A stretch of DNA of 64,000 bases, taken from NCBI RefSeq assembly GCF_003367905.1, contig NZ_CP029462.1:1922001-1986000 (forward strand), given 5' to 3'. Both the position numbers and the translations under genes were made by a program. Below the pieces are notes generated by a model. It saw only the letters and a list, made by a program, of their open reading frames with translations. It did not search any database and was not told where the DNA came from. The stretch is from Megasphaera stantonii. GTDB lineage: Bacteria > Bacillota > Negativicutes > Veillonellales > Megasphaeraceae. Shown piece after piece: positions 8,831 to 18,137 of the stretch. Position 1 is the first letter of the stretch. Each line of letters begins with the position of its first letter.

Positions 8831-9679
8831 ATGATGGAACAAGTAAAACGCGTAGCCGTAGGAAATCAGACTGTCGGCGGAGACGGAAAGCTCTTCGTCA
8901 TGGCCGGCCCCTGCGTGCTGGAAGAAACGGAACGGGTGCTGAATATCGGCCGGGAAATGAAGCGGATCTGCGAATCCCTGGGGGTCACGTATATCTTCAA
9001 GGCCTCCTTTGATAAGGCGAACCGCTCGTCCTACACGTCCTTCCGCGGCCCGGGACTGACGGAAGGGCTGCGCACCTTGAAGTATATTAAAGAAGAATTA
9101 GGCGTGCCCGTCGTCAGCGACGTCCACTCCATCGAGCAGGTAGAGCCAGCGGCAGAGGTGCTGGATATCCTGCAGATTCCCGCTTTCCTCTGCCGGCAGA
9201 CGGACCTTCTGGAAGCGGCGGCGAAGACGGGCAAGTGCGTCAACGTAAAAAAAGGCCAGTTCATGGCCCCGGAAGACATGAAAAACGTCGTCGACAAGAT
9301 CACCTATATGGGCAATGAAAATATCATGCTGACAGAACGGGGATTCTGCCTGGGATACCATAACCTCGTCGTCGACATGCGCAGTTTCCCCATTATGCGC
9401 AGCTTCGGCTATCCCGTCGTGTTCGACGCGACGCACAGCGTCCAGCTGCCCGGCGGCGCCGGCACGAAATCGGCAGGCCTTCGCCAGTACATCGGCAACC
9501 TGGCCAGAGCGGCGGCCGGTTCGGGCATCGACGGCGTATTCATGGAAGTGCACGATAATCCTGCCGAAGCTTTATGCGACGGCCCGAATATGTTATACTT
9601 GTCGCAAGTAGAAGGCGTGCTGCGCGATATGATCGCCATCAACGACATTACCCGCAGAAGCGTCAGTACGGCGAAATAA
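8831..9679 (+). CDS. kdsA: KDO-8-phosphate synthase KdsA
   Basis: KdsA condenses phosphoenolpyruvate with arabinose 5-phosphate to KDO 8-phosphate. The 282-residue TIM-barrel enzyme shows MAGPCVLEETE near residue 20, FKASFDKANRSSYTSFRGPG, VNVKKGQFMAPEDM and FDATHSVQLPGG, all DAHP/KDO8P synthase motifs. ASFDKANRSS is typical of KDO8P synthase. Two consecutive ATG codons occur at 8831 and 8834; either may be used. It is followed at 20 bases by the isomerase that makes its sugar substrate. Confidence 0.96.
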   Translation: MMEQVKRVAVGNQTVGGDGKLFVMAGPCVLEETERVLNIGREMKRICESLGVTYIFKASFDKANRSSYTSFRGPGLTEGLRTLKYIKEELGVPVVSDVHSIEQVEPAAEVLDILQIPAFLCRQTDLLEAAAKTGKCVNVKKGQFMAPEDMKNVVDKITYMGNENIMLTERGFCLGYHNLVVDMRSFPIMRSFGYPVVFDATHSVQLPGGAGTKSAGLRQYIGNLARAAAGSGIDGVFMEVHDNPAEALCDGPNMLYLSQVEGVLRDMIAINDITRRSVSTAK

Positions 9680-9699
9680 TATACAGAGGTGACATCACG

Positions 9700-10671
9700 A
9701 TGGATATATTAGCAGAAGCAAGAGACGTACTCCAGCAAGAAGCAAAAGGCATTGAAAATCTCATTCCTACGCTGGATCAAAACTTCGTCAATGCCGTGCA
9801 TATGATTATGGAATCGAAAGGCCGCACCATTGTAACCGGCATGGGAAAATCGGGCCATATCGCCCGCAAGGTATCGGCGACGCTGTCGAGCACGGGCACG
9901 CCGTCTATTTTCCTCCACCCGGCCGAAGGCATTCACGGCGACTTGGGCATGGTGACGGGAGACGACGTCGTCCTGGCCTTTTCCAACAGCGGCGAAACCG
10001 TGGAAATTTTGAATATCCTGCCGTCGCTGAAACGAATCGGCGCTAAAATCATCGCCGTCGTAGGCAATCACAACTCGACGCTGGCTAAAAATTCCGACGT
10101 CATCCTCGACGCATCCGTCGAAAAGGAAGCCTGCCCCCTGGGCTTGGCGCCGACGACGAGCACGACGGTGGCCTTAGCCCTCGGCGACGCCCTGGCTATC
10201 GTCCTGCTGTCGTGTCATCACTTTACGAAAAATCAGTTTGCCATTTATCATCCCGGCGGAGCTCTCGGCCGCAAGCTGCTCATGACCGTTGAAAACGTCA
10301 TGCACAAGGGCAATGACAATCCGGTCATTTCCGAAGACAGCATCGTGCAGGACGCCTTGTTCATGATGACGGAAAAGGGATTGGGCGCCGTGTCGGTCGT
10401 CGACGAAGAAGGCCGCCTTGTCGGTCTCGTTACAGACGGCGACGTTCGCCGCGGCCTGGAAACGGGATCTAACTTCCTCCAGTGGCCTGTCGACGCCATG
10501 ATGACTAAAAATCCCCGTCAGATTACGAGCGATAAGCTGGCTGCCGAAGCCCTTCATATCATGGAAAAGAACCAGCCTCGTCCGATTACGGTACTGCCCG
10601 TCGTCGACGGCGACGGCAAGGCCGTCGGCATGGTTCACCTGACGGATTTGCTGCGGCAGGGAGTCGTCTGA
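9700..10671 (+). CDS. kdsD: D-arabinose-5-phosphate isomerase KdsD
   Basis: KdsD converts ribulose 5-phosphate to arabinose 5-phosphate for KdsA. The 323-residue protein has an N-terminal SIS domain (GMGKSGHIARKVSATLSSTG near residue 47, FSNSGETVEIL near residue 93) and two C-terminal CBS domains from about residue 200. The ATG at 9700 follows AGAGGTGAC; the longer frame from 9574 would overlap kdsA and has no ribosome site. Its TGA overlaps the next ATG (TGATG), so kdsC is probably translated by coupling. Confidence 0.93.
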   Translation: MDILAEARDVLQQEAKGIENLIPTLDQNFVNAVHMIMESKGRTIVTGMGKSGHIARKVSATLSSTGTPSIFLHPAEGIHGDLGMVTGDDVVLAFSNSGETVEILNILPSLKRIGAKIIAVVGNHNSTLAKNSDVILDASVEKEACPLGLAPTTSTTVALALGDALAIVLLSCHHFTKNQFAIYHPGGALGRKLLMTVENVMHKGNDNPVISEDSIVQDALFMMTEKGLGAVSVVDEEGRLVGLVTDGDVRRGLETGSNFLQWPVDAMMTKNPRQITSDKLAAEALHIMEKNQPRPITVLPVVDGDGKAVGMVHLTDLLRQGVV

Positions 10672-11204
10672 TGGACGGCTGGAGGGAAATTAAATTGTTG
10701 GCCTTCGACGTAGACGGAGTGCTGACGGACGGTACGATTTATTACGGCCCCGGCGGCGACGCCATGAAGGGCTTTTCCGCCCGCGACGGCATGGGGATTT
10801 CCCTGGCCCGGGCGGCAGGTCTTAAAACGGCTATTATTACGGGACGCCGTTCGCCTATGGTCGAGCGGCGGGCCGAGGATTTGCATATCGACTACGTGAT
10901 GCAGAATACGTCGGACAAGCTGGCCGCTTTTTCCCAGCTTTGTCAGGACCTGGGCATATCGATGGGGGAAGCCGCCTATATGGGCGACGATTTGAACGAC
11001 CTGGCCGTCGTGGCGAAAGCCGGATGCGGCGCTTCGCCGGCCGACGGCTGCGCGGAGGTGCGCGAGGCGGCCTCCTTTGTATCGGCCTATGCCGGCGGCC
11101 ACGGCGCGCTGCGCGAGTGGGTCGAATATATTTTAAAACAGCAGCACCAGTGGGACAGTGTCCTCAGCCGCTATATGAGCGGCATGGCAGCAGTGATTCA
11201 ATAG
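10671..11204 (+). CDS. kdsC: KDO-8-phosphate phosphatase KdsC
   Basis: KdsC removes phosphate from KDO 8-phosphate. This 177-residue HAD-family protein of the small, cap-less C0 type has the nucleophile motif FDVDGVLTDG near residue 14, the Lys/Thr region IITGRRSPMVERRA and the metal-binding MGDDLNDLAVV near residue 103. The length fits tetrameric KdsC. It overlaps kdsD by one base (TGATG) and completes the KDO branch kdsB-A-D-C. Confidence 0.94.
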   Translation: MDGWREIKLLAFDVDGVLTDGTIYYGPGGDAMKGFSARDGMGISLARAAGLKTAIITGRRSPMVERRAEDLHIDYVMQNTSDKLAAFSQLCQDLGISMGEAAYMGDDLNDLAVVAKAGCGASPADGCAEVREAASFVSAYAGGHGALREWVEYILKQQHQWDSVLSRYMSGMAAVIQ

Positions 11205-11224
11205 TAGAAAGGAGCGTCTGTATT

Positions 11225-12166
11225 GTGTTTAAGGATTGGCAGTATCACGCTGCGCGGGGATTAGGCAAGTTGCTGTGCTGTCTTCCGTATCCAGCCGTTA
11301 TTTCTTTGGGGCGAACCTTGGGCCCGGTTATAGGAAAGCGATTGAAAAAACAGTACGAGCGCGGAATTTTCCACATCATGCGCGGCATGGAATGCGATAG
11401 GGGCGCGGCGGAACAGATCATGCACGGCCTGTTTCAGAATTTGGGCCAGTCGCTGATGGAAATTCTCTACACGCCGAAGCTGAATAAAGATAATATTTCC
11501 CAGTATGTTACGCTGGAGCATCCGGAACGGCTGGACGCGGCGCTGAAAGAAAACAAAGGCGTCATCGTGCTGACCGGCCACATCGGTAACTGGGAATGGA
11601 TGGGCGCGTCGCTGGCCCTGTACGGCTACCCGACGACGACTATCGTCAAAAAGCAGCCGAACGACCAGGTGACGCGGCTCCTCAATGAAAATCGCGAAAT
11701 GATGGGACTGGAAGTATTTGCCCGCGGCGGGAATGAAATGATCATCGCCGCGCGGGCCTTGAAGCGCAAAAAAATATTGGGATTTTTGGCCGATCAGGAC
11801 GGCGGATTTTACGGCGTTCCCCAGCCCTTTTTGGGGAAGATGTCGTCGACGCCGCGGGGACCGGCGCAGTTCGCCCGTAAATTCCGATCGCCTATCCTGC
11901 CGATTTTTGCGATTCACGACGAACACCACCGTCACCGCGTCGTCATCGGCGAGGTCATGTATTATGAAGATACGGGGAATAAGGACGAAGATATCGCCCG
12001 GCTGACCCGGAAGATGGCCGTGCTGACGGAACAGTTTATCAAAGATCACCCGACGGAATGGCTGTGGTTCCAGCACCGCTGGAGCACGGCGCCGGAAGAA
12101 ATTATAGCGTTGCACCAAGGAGCGGAGGCAGACGGCAGTGACGATAACACAACTCAAGCAGAATAA
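11225..12166 (+). CDS. lpxL: Lipid A lauroyl acyltransferase, LpxL/HtrB family
   Basis: This enzyme adds a secondary acyl chain to KDO-lipid A from acyl-ACP. The 313-residue protein has the HX4D/E-type catalytic motif in GHIGNWEWMGASLALYG near residue 119, the LADQD segment near residue 197 and TPRGPAQFARKF, all characteristic of the LpxL/LpxM family. The GTG at 11225 is chosen because AGGAG lies nine bases upstream; the frame is open further upstream inside kdsC but lacks a site. It is the only late acyltransferase in the window, so which chain it adds is unknown. Confidence 0.88.
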   Translation: MFKDWQYHAARGLGKLLCCLPYPAVISLGRTLGPVIGKRLKKQYERGIFHIMRGMECDRGAAEQIMHGLFQNLGQSLMEILYTPKLNKDNISQYVTLEHPERLDAALKENKGVIVLTGHIGNWEWMGASLALYGYPTTTIVKKQPNDQVTRLLNENREMMGLEVFARGGNEMIIAARALKRKKILGFLADQDGGFYGVPQPFLGKMSSTPRGPAQFARKFRSPILPIFAIHDEHHRHRVVIGEVMYYEDTGNKDEDIARLTRKMAVLTEQFIKDHPTEWLWFQHRWSTAPEEIIALHQGAEADGSDDNTTQAE

Positions 12167-12692
12167 AGGAAAACTTATCGGCGCGGCATGTGTCATCGCC
12201 TTTGCCGCCTTATTGTACTCGCTGATGGAAGAGCCCGTGGCGCAGCCTGAGGTGAAGACGGACAACCTCGTCGAATTCGAAGGCTCCGAGCTGGTGGAAA
12301 ATAAAAACGGCAAGCTCGTCTGGAAGCTGACAGCCGATAAGATTATGATCGATCCCCAGACGGAAATCATGTATTTTACAAATCCTAAAGCCCTGCTCGT
12401 CGATGAAGAAGACGGCACGGAAATGACGATTACATCGCCGAATGGCGTTGTAGACCGCAAGAAGCATACGATTGAAATCAAACCGCCGGTCAGTGCGGCG
12501 ACAAATCGGAATGATACATTGCAGACTGAAGGCAGTGTGTATTATAATATGAATACGCATATGGTAAAGGGCGGCAAGGTCGTCATGAACCGTCACGACA
12601 ACACGAGCCTCCGCGCCGATGCGTTTGAAACGACTACCAGTATGGATAAGGTAACGCTGACCGGCCATGCGCAGGTAACCAAGGGAGAATAA
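12138..12692 (+). CDS. lptC: LPS export protein LptC
   Basis: LptC is the single-helix periplasmic protein that passes LPS from LptBF(G) to LptA. The 184-residue product has one N-terminal membrane helix (about residues 12-28, IGAACVIAFAALLYSLM) and a beta-rich domain with VWKLTADKIMIDPQTEIMYF and TSPNGVVDRKKHTIEI. It starts with GTG and overlaps lpxL by 29 bases. The family is weakly conserved, so the name relies partly on its place before lptA and lptB. Confidence 0.83.
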   Translation: MTITQLKQNKGKLIGAACVIAFAALLYSLMEEPVAQPEVKTDNLVEFEGSELVENKNGKLVWKLTADKIMIDPQTEIMYFTNPKALLVDEEDGTEMTITSPNGVVDRKKHTIEIKPPVSAATNRNDTLQTEGSVYYNMNTHMVKGGKVVMNRHDNTSLRADAFETTTSMDKVTLTGHAQVTKGE

Positions 12693-12695
12693 GCT

Positions 12696-13427
12696 ATGAT
12701 GAAGAAATTACAGAAAAAAATGCTTGCTTTAGCCCTGTTGGGACTCATGAGCATCCCTGCTGCAGGTCTTTGGGCCGCGGACAATCCGTCCGTATCCGTG
12801 ACGGCTGACAAGCTGGAATACAACGGCAAGACCCAGGTGGCGACAGCGACGGGCAACGTCGTCATCGTGCGTGACAAGGCGACGATGAACGGCGACAAGG
12901 CCGTATACAACTTGAAGACGGCAGAAGCCGACTTGGAAGGGAACGTCGTCGTGCAGCAGCCGGACATGCATTTGACGGCAGACAAGCTGCATTCGACGAA
13001 CCGCAATTACGTCATTGCGACAGGAGACGTGCGCGGTATTTATCAGGATAAGAAAGTAAACGGCGATAAGGTCGAATACTATTTGGATAAAGATTACGGC
13101 ATCGTAACGGGCAACGGCTATCTGGAAGCCCAGGGCTCCCGGCTGTGGGCCGACCGCATCGACGCTTGGTTTAAAGAAATCAAGGCCGTAGGGCAGGGCG
13201 ACGTCCATATCGAATCGCCGGCAGACAATCTCGTAGCCGATGCGACGAAAGCCGTGTACACCCAGACGCCGGGCAAGAACGACGGCGTCGTCCATCTGAC
13301 GGGAGACGTCAACGCCGTACAGAACGGCAATTCGCTGACAGGCGACAACATCATGATCCGCTTGGCCGATAATTCCGCCCAGGCCATGAGCCGGTCGACC
13401 GTCGTCATCATACCGGGCAGCGAATAA
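12696..13427 (+). CDS. lptA: LPS transport periplasmic protein LptA/OstA family
   Basis: LptA forms the periplasmic bridge for LPS. The 243-residue protein has a signal peptide ([16 protein letters not shown].., cleavage expected after AGLWA near residue 28). It then has repeated OstA-type beta strands: [61 protein letters not shown] and GDKVEYYLD. It is longer than E. coli LptA (about 185 residues), as seen in several diderm Firmicutes, giving extra strands. It is adjacent to lptC and lptB. Confidence 0.85.
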   Translation: MMKKLQKKMLALALLGLMSIPAAGLWAADNPSVSVTADKLEYNGKTQVATATGNVVIVRDKATMNGDKAVYNLKTAEADLEGNVVVQQPDMHLTADKLHSTNRNYVIATGDVRGIYQDKKVNGDKVEYYLDKDYGIVTGNGYLEAQGSRLWADRIDAWFKEIKAVGQGDVHIESPADNLVADATKAVYTQTPGKNDGVVHLTGDVNAVQNGNSLTGDNIMIRLADNSAQAMSRSTVVIIPGSE

Positions 13428-13449
13428 GCGGCGGCGCAAGGAGCAATGT

Positions 13450-14169
13450 ATGCTGATTCAAACACATAATTTGGTAAAAATGTATAAGGAAAAGCGCGCT
13501 GTCGCCGGCGTCAGCATCCAGGTGAACCAAGGGGAAATCGTCGGCTTGCTGGGACCGAACGGCGCCGGCAAGACGACGACCTTTTACATGATTGTCGGCA
13601 TTGAGCATCCCGACGAAGGCTCGATCTGCATCGGCAATCAGGATATTACGGGTCTGCCCATCCATAAGCGGGCAGCCTACGGCATCGGCTATCTGCCCCA
13701 GGAAGCGTCGATTTTCCGCAAGCTCACTGTCGAAGACAACCTGCTGGCTATGCTGGAGACGACGAAGCTGAGCAAGCGGGAGCAGCGCCGGAAAGCGGAA
13801 GCGCTGATGGAGGAATTTTCTATCATCAAGCTGCGCAAGCGTTTGGGGATCCAGCTGTCCGGCGGCGAACGGCGCCGTGTGGAAATCGCCCGGTGCCTGG
13901 TCATGGACCCGGCCTTTATTTTGTTGGACGAACCCTTCGCCGGCATCGACCCCTTGGCGGTCAACGATATTCAGGGGATTATCAGCCACCTGAAAAATCG
14001 CGGCATGGGCGTCCTCATTACGGACCATAACGTCAGAGAAACGCTGAGCATCGTAGATAAAGCCTATATTTTAAGCGAAGGTCGCATTCTTTTGGAAGGC
14101 AATCCGGAAATGATTGCCAACGACCCGGTGGCAAGGAAGTTCTATTTAGGCGACGACTTCAGAATGTAA
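13450..14169 (+). CDS. lptB: LPS export ABC ATPase LptB
   Basis: This cytoplasmic ATPase powers LPS extraction from the inner membrane. The 239-residue protein has Walker [12 protein letters not shown] near residue 35, [15 protein letters not shown] near residue 135, Walker [14 protein letters not shown] near residue 156 and the [12 protein letters not shown]-loop. The Q-loop context [19 protein letters not shown] is typical of LptB. It lies between the LptA-like gene and the LptF-type permease gene. Confidence 0.95.
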   Translation: MLIQTHNLVKMYKEKRAVAGVSIQVNQGEIVGLLGPNGAGKTTTFYMIVGIEHPDEGSICIGNQDITGLPIHKRAAYGIGYLPQEASIFRKLTVEDNLLAMLETTKLSKREQRRKAEALMEEFSIIKLRKRLGIQLSGGERRRVEIARCLVMDPAFILLDEPFAGIDPLAVNDIQGIISHLKNRGMGVLITDHNVRETLSIVDKAYILSEGRILLEGNPEMIANDPVARKFYLGDDFRM

Positions 14170-14185
14170 CAGGCAGGGAGACAGA

Positions 14186-15274
14186 ATGCGAATATTAGAT
14201 AAGTATATATTAAAAGAATTTATCAGCCCGTTTTTGTTCGGCGTCTGTGCCTTTACGGCCGTGTTCATCGGGACGGGGACGCTGTACCGTATTGCCAACC
14301 TGATCAATACGTACGGCGCGTCGGCTTGGGCGGCTTTCCGCATTTTAGTGCTGGCTATGCCGTCGATCATCGTCGTGACCTTCCCCATGTCGGTCCTCCT
14401 GGGATCGCTGATGGCCTTTGGCCGGCTGTCGAGCTCCAGCGAGCTCATCGTCATGCGGTCGGGAGGCCAGAACTTCGCCCGCCTGGCTATGCCTATTTTC
14501 ATCGTTGCCTTTTTCATTTCCATCGGCACGACCATTTTCAACGAATACGTCGTGCCTCGGGCCAACAACGCCTACAACACGATTATCAACGAAGAAGTCA
14601 AGCATAACGTCGCGCCGGCGACGCAGGACCACATCGTCCTCAAAAACGTCAAAGGCGCCAACATTTCCAGCCTGATGTACGCCCGCCAGTATAATTCGGA
14701 AACGAAGATGCTGACGGACCTTACAGTGCAGGAATTTGAAAACGATACGCTCGTGCGGGTGGAAAAGGCCGAATGGGCCGATTGGAACGGCGCGAAATGG
14801 GTCATGCACGACGGCATCATTTACGACCTTTCCGGCGGAGACGGCGTAGAACGGACGATGACCTTCGATCATCAGGCCCTGCCTATCGTGCAGAAGCCGG
14901 ACCGTATCAACGCGTCTCAGAAAGACCCCGATGAAATGACGATACGCGAACTGAGAGAACAGATTCAGATTCTCGATGAAAACGCCGTCAATACCAATAA
15001 GATGAAGGTAGAAATGTACAACCGCTTCGCCCTGCCCCTGGCCAGCCTGGTATGCGCCATCGTCGGCGCGCCCCTGGGCATGCAGAAGCAGCGCGGCAGC
15101 TCGTCTATCGGCTTCGGCATCAGCGTCGTCGTCATCTTTATTTACTACACGATCATGACGCTGGGGAACGCCCTTGGCAACGGCGGACGGATACCGCCGT
15201 ATCTGGCCGCGTTCCTTCCCGATATCATCTGCGGCATTACCGGCGCGGTTCTCGTATACCGCAAGTCGAAATAA
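14186..15274 (+). CDS. lptF: LPS export permease, LptF/LptG family
   Basis: This 362-residue inner-membrane permease has six expected helices: about three in the first 110 residues, then a periplasmic beta domain (about residues 130-265), then three helices at the end. It begins RILDKYILKEFISPFLFG, a family hallmark, and has PLGMQKQRGSSSIGFGISVVVIF near residue 295. Only one such permease gene is present and a terminator follows directly. It may therefore act as a homodimer, or its partner may lie elsewhere. LptF versus LptG is not certain. Confidence 0.87.
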   Translation: MRILDKYILKEFISPFLFGVCAFTAVFIGTGTLYRIANLINTYGASAWAAFRILVLAMPSIIVVTFPMSVLLGSLMAFGRLSSSSELIVMRSGGQNFARLAMPIFIVAFFISIGTTIFNEYVVPRANNAYNTIINEEVKHNVAPATQDHIVLKNVKGANISSLMYARQYNSETKMLTDLTVQEFENDTLVRVEKAEWADWNGAKWVMHDGIIYDLSGGDGVERTMTFDHQALPIVQKPDRINASQKDPDEMTIRELREQIQILDENAVNTNKMKVEMYNRFALPLASLVCAIVGAPLGMQKQRGSSSIGFGISVVVIFIYYTIMTLGNALGNGGRIPPYLAAFLPDIICGITGAVLVYRKSK

Positions 15275-15276
15275 AC

Positions 15277-15326
15277 GGTTAGCAGCTCGGTCCTATTAGG
15301 CAGCCGCGCTGCTAACCCGTTTTTTA
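15277..15326 (+). terminator. Terminator of the LPS operon
   Basis: GGTTAGCAGC at 15277-15286 pairs perfectly with GCTGCTAACC at 15308-15317, followed by CGTTTTTT. It ends the lpxI-lptF run. Confidence 0.88.
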
Positions 15327-15353
15327 TATGGACATTTCTTATAAAAATAGGGA

Positions 15354-15382
15354 ATGACAGAATGCGTATTATGTTATATGAT
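15354..15382 (+). promoter_or_regulatory. Promoter upstream of the DUF3084 gene
   Basis: ATGACA at 15354-15359, a 17-base spacer and TATGAT at 15377-15382, followed by an AAGGAGGTG ribosome site and the start codon at 15406. Confidence 0.6.
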
Positions 15383-15405
15383 AATATTATACAAGGAGGT
15401 GCTGT

Positions 15406-16668
15406 ATGGAATACGGATGGATTATGCTGTTCGTGCTGGCTATTATGGGCGGTATTATCGCCTATTTAGGCGATAAGATCGGTTCGCGCGTCGGCAAGCG
15501 GAAAATTAAATTATTCGGCCTTCGGCCTAAATATACGTCTATCCTCGTCACGATCCTGACCGGCATCAGCATTGCCGCCGTTACGCTGGGCGTCATGTCC
15601 GTATTGTCAGAAAACGTGCGCATCGCCTTGTTTGGAATGCAGCAGCTCCGGATGCAGAACGAAGCGCTGGAAACACAGCGAAACCAGCTGCTGAAGCAGG
15701 CCGGCGATTTGGGAAAAGAGCTGGATGAAAAAAACCGCCTCATCGCCTCAAACGAAGAATTGCTGCAGCTGCAGCAGGAGCAGCTGGACGGGAAAAACGA
15801 GGAAATCCGGCTGACGCAGCTTGATTTGCAGCAGGCTCAGGCAGCTCGGGACGACAAGGCCCGTCAGCTGTCGGTCATACAGGTCGCCATGGATAAAGCC
15901 CTGCAGGATAAAGACAAGGCCGTAGCGGACCGGGATGCGGCGCAGCATGACCTGGCCGTACTGGAAGAAACGAAGGAACGCATGGTCAGCACTATCGAGG
16001 TGCTCGACAAGCGCATCCGTATCCTCAATGAAACGATGACTAATATCCGCGAGGGAACCGTCATGTTCCGCGTAGGGGAAGTCTTGTCCAGCGTCGTGCT
16101 CAGCAGCGGCCAGGACGGCAAGACGACGCGGGAAGAATTGAGCCGGGCCATGCAGCAGACCAACGCCATGATTTGCCGGTATTTGGGCATTACCGATGAA
16201 AACGCCGTTTTGGTATACATTGCGCCTGACGAATTCAACGCGGCCATCAGCGCCCTGCAGCAGGGGGGAGCCGGCGGCAAAAAGCTGATTCGCCTCATCG
16301 CGGCGGGCAATATCATGGTCGGCGAACCGGCGCTGGTTCATATTGATATGCACGACAACAACCTCATTTATCATAAAGGCGACGTCGTATATGAAACGGA
16401 GCTGAACGAAAGCGAAACGGCTCATAATCCGGAATTACAGGTTATGCGTTTTCTGCATGACGTAAACTTGCAGGCGAAGGCAAAGGGCGTGCTGCCCGAC
16501 CCGCTGAGCGGCAACGTCGGCGCATTGTCGGCGACGGAAATGTTCGATACCATTTCCCGCATTAAGGGGCTCAGCGGCGAACACATCGTCTTGCGGGCCG
16601 TCACGCTGAATGACACGTATACGGCAGGACCTCTGGGCATCGACATCATCGTTGAGCCGATTCAATAA
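15406..16668 (+). CDS. DUF3084 family membrane-anchored coiled-coil protein
   Basis: The 420-residue protein begins with a membrane helix (GWIMLFVLAIMGGIIAYLGD) and the conserved segment KRKIKLFGLRPKYTSILVTI. A second helix follows near residue 50. A long glutamine- and lysine-rich coiled coil (about residues 80-210) precedes a mixed alpha/beta C-terminal domain. This arrangement is that of DUF3084 proteins of Firmicutes and cyanobacteria. No function is established. It is cotranscribed with an RNase H-fold protein, which suggests envelope-linked or nucleic-acid-linked work, but that is only inference. Confidence 0.8.
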   Translation: MEYGWIMLFVLAIMGGIIAYLGDKIGSRVGKRKIKLFGLRPKYTSILVTILTGISIAAVTLGVMSVLSENVRIALFGMQQLRMQNEALETQRNQLLKQAGDLGKELDEKNRLIASNEELLQLQQEQLDGKNEEIRLTQLDLQQAQAARDDKARQLSVIQVAMDKALQDKDKAVADRDAAQHDLAVLEETKERMVSTIEVLDKRIRILNETMTNIREGTVMFRVGEVLSSVVLSSGQDGKTTREELSRAMQQTNAMICRYLGITDENAVLVYIAPDEFNAAISALQQGGAGGKKLIRLIAAGNIMVGEPALVHIDMHDNNLIYHKGDVVYETELNESETAHNPELQVMRFLHDVNLQAKAKGVLPDPLSGNVGALSATEMFDTISRIKGLSGEHIVLRAVTLNDTYTAGPLGIDIIVEPIQ

Positions 16669-16691
16669 GCAAGGAGTAAGAGGAGATTCGA

Positions 16692-17108
16692 ATGATAGCT
16701 GCAATTGATCCGGGCTCGGAAAAGACGGGCGTCGCCGTGCTGGGCGGCGACGGGAGCCTGGCGGAGAAAAAAATTATCCCGACGGGAGAACTGGAAGCCT
16801 ATCTGACTGGGGCTTATGCGCAGTATCGCTTTACCCATATCGTCATGGGCGACGGAACTAACCACAAGCGTCTGCAGCCCGTCGCCGAGGAGTGGATACG
16901 GCGGCAGGCTCCTGCCGTGACCTTTTCTCTCGTCGACGAGAAAAATACGACTGTCGAAGGCCGGGCTATGTATTTCAAGTATACGCCCCGCCGGGGATGG
17001 CGGCGCTTCGTGCCGCTGTCGCTGCAGTATCCGCCCGAGCCGGTCGACGATTTCGTGGCCTGGATTATCGGTCTCCGTTACATTCATAGGCAAGGGGGAA
17101 TAGAATGA
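16692..17108 (+). CDS. RNase H-fold (RuvX/YqgF-like) pre-16S nuclease or resolvase homologue
   Basis: The 138-residue protein starts IAAIDPGSEKTGVAVLGGDG, the first-strand Asp and Gly pattern of the YqgF/RuvC RNase H fold. A second acidic position lies in HIVMGDGTNHKR near residue 56 and a third, SLVDEKNTT, near residue 80. It is similar in size to YqgF but not obviously the housekeeping copy. It follows the DUF3084 gene by 23 bases with an AGGAG site. The exact substrate is unknown. Confidence 0.65.
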   Translation: MIAAIDPGSEKTGVAVLGGDGSLAEKKIIPTGELEAYLTGAYAQYRFTHIVMGDGTNHKRLQPVAEEWIRRQAPAVTFSLVDEKNTTVEGRAMYFKYTPRRGWRRFVPLSLQYPPEPVDDFVAWIIGLRYIHRQGGIE

Positions 17109-17109
17109 T

Positions 17110-17949
17110 ATGACAGGATATGCATTCCGCGCCGTTGGATTAGCCCTCGGCGCTTTTATATACACCGTCGGCCTGGATATTTTTCTGGTGCCCAACCACG
17201 TTATCGACGGCGGCGTCGTCGGCCTGGCCCTGATGGCTGCCGAGCTGACCGGCGTCAGCTTCAGCGTGTTTATCGTCGCGCTGAACATTCCCTTTTTTAT
17301 CATCGGCTATAAGAAAATCGGCGTCGTATTTACGATACAATCCTTATTTTCCGTACTCTGCCTGTCCGGGTGGAGCAAGTTCATTCACCATACGCCGGTG
17401 ACGACGGACCCCTTTCTGTCGACGATTTACGGCGGCATCATCATCGGCCTCGGCGTAGGCCTGATTATTCGCTGGGGCGGCTCCCTCGACGGTACGGAAA
17501 TACTGGCGATTATTGCCGATAAAAAAACGCCCTTTTCCGTAGGCGAAATCATCATGTTCTTCAATCTGTTCATCTTAGGAAGCTCGGGCTTCGTCTTTTC
17601 CTGGGACAGCGCCATGTACTCCCTGGTAGCCTATTTCATCGCTTATAAGATGATCGATATCGTGACGAACGGCCTCGACGAAATGAAGGGGCTGCTCATC
17701 GTGACGTCGCGGTACGACGAAATGGCCCGCTGTATGACCCAGGATATGGGCCGCGCCGTGACGCTGCTCAACGGCGAAGGGGCTTACAAGAGGGAAACGA
17801 CGAAGATATTGTACTGCGTCGTGTCGCGTCTGGAAATAACGAAGGTGAAGGACGCCGTCCGCAAGATCGACCCCAATTCCTTCGTATCTATTTTTGATAT
17901 CAGCGAAGCCCACGGCGGCCTGTTCAAACGGCGGACACCCCATCATTAA
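17110..17949 (+). CDS. YitT family membrane protein (DUF161/DUF2179)
   Basis: The 279-residue protein has about five hydrophobic helices in residues 5-180, including FLVPNHVIDGGVVGLALM, the DUF161 signature. A soluble DUF2179 domain follows (about residues 195-270, LLIVTSRYDEMARCM, INGEGAY-like LLNGEGAYKRETTKILYCVVSRLE). YitT proteins are widespread in Firmicutes; their transport role is unproven. It starts one base after the previous stop, with GGGGGA upstream, so it belongs to the same operon. Confidence 0.88.
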   Translation: MTGYAFRAVGLALGAFIYTVGLDIFLVPNHVIDGGVVGLALMAAELTGVSFSVFIVALNIPFFIIGYKKIGVVFTIQSLFSVLCLSGWSKFIHHTPVTTDPFLSTIYGGIIIGLGVGLIIRWGGSLDGTEILAIIADKKTPFSVGEIIMFFNLFILGSSGFVFSWDSAMYSLVAYFIAYKMIDIVTNGLDEMKGLLIVTSRYDEMARCMTQDMGRAVTLLNGEGAYKRETTKILYCVVSRLEITKVKDAVRKIDPNSFVSIFDISEAHGGLFKRRTPHH

Positions 17950-18037
17950 GGGCGGCGCCGGTATATCAATCTGACATAACAAAGAAATAGTTATGCAAAA
18001 CGATTGTGATATGGAATAACTCATTGTATACTAATAA

Positions 18038-18065
18038 TTGACAGATGCGTTAAATTTGCTATTAT
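18038..18065 (+). promoter_or_regulatory. Promoter of the PC4-like gene
   Basis: A perfect TTGACA at 18038-18043, a 16-base spacer and TATTAT at 18060-18065, about 70 bases before the start codon at 18138. The rest of the 17950-18137 gap shows no other feature. Confidence 0.7.
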
Positions 18066-18137
18066 AGTAGCTGATGTTTGTTTTTTGTAAACAAAAGTAA
18101 TCAGAGACATGAAGTTTTGTCTTTAGGAGGGTATACA

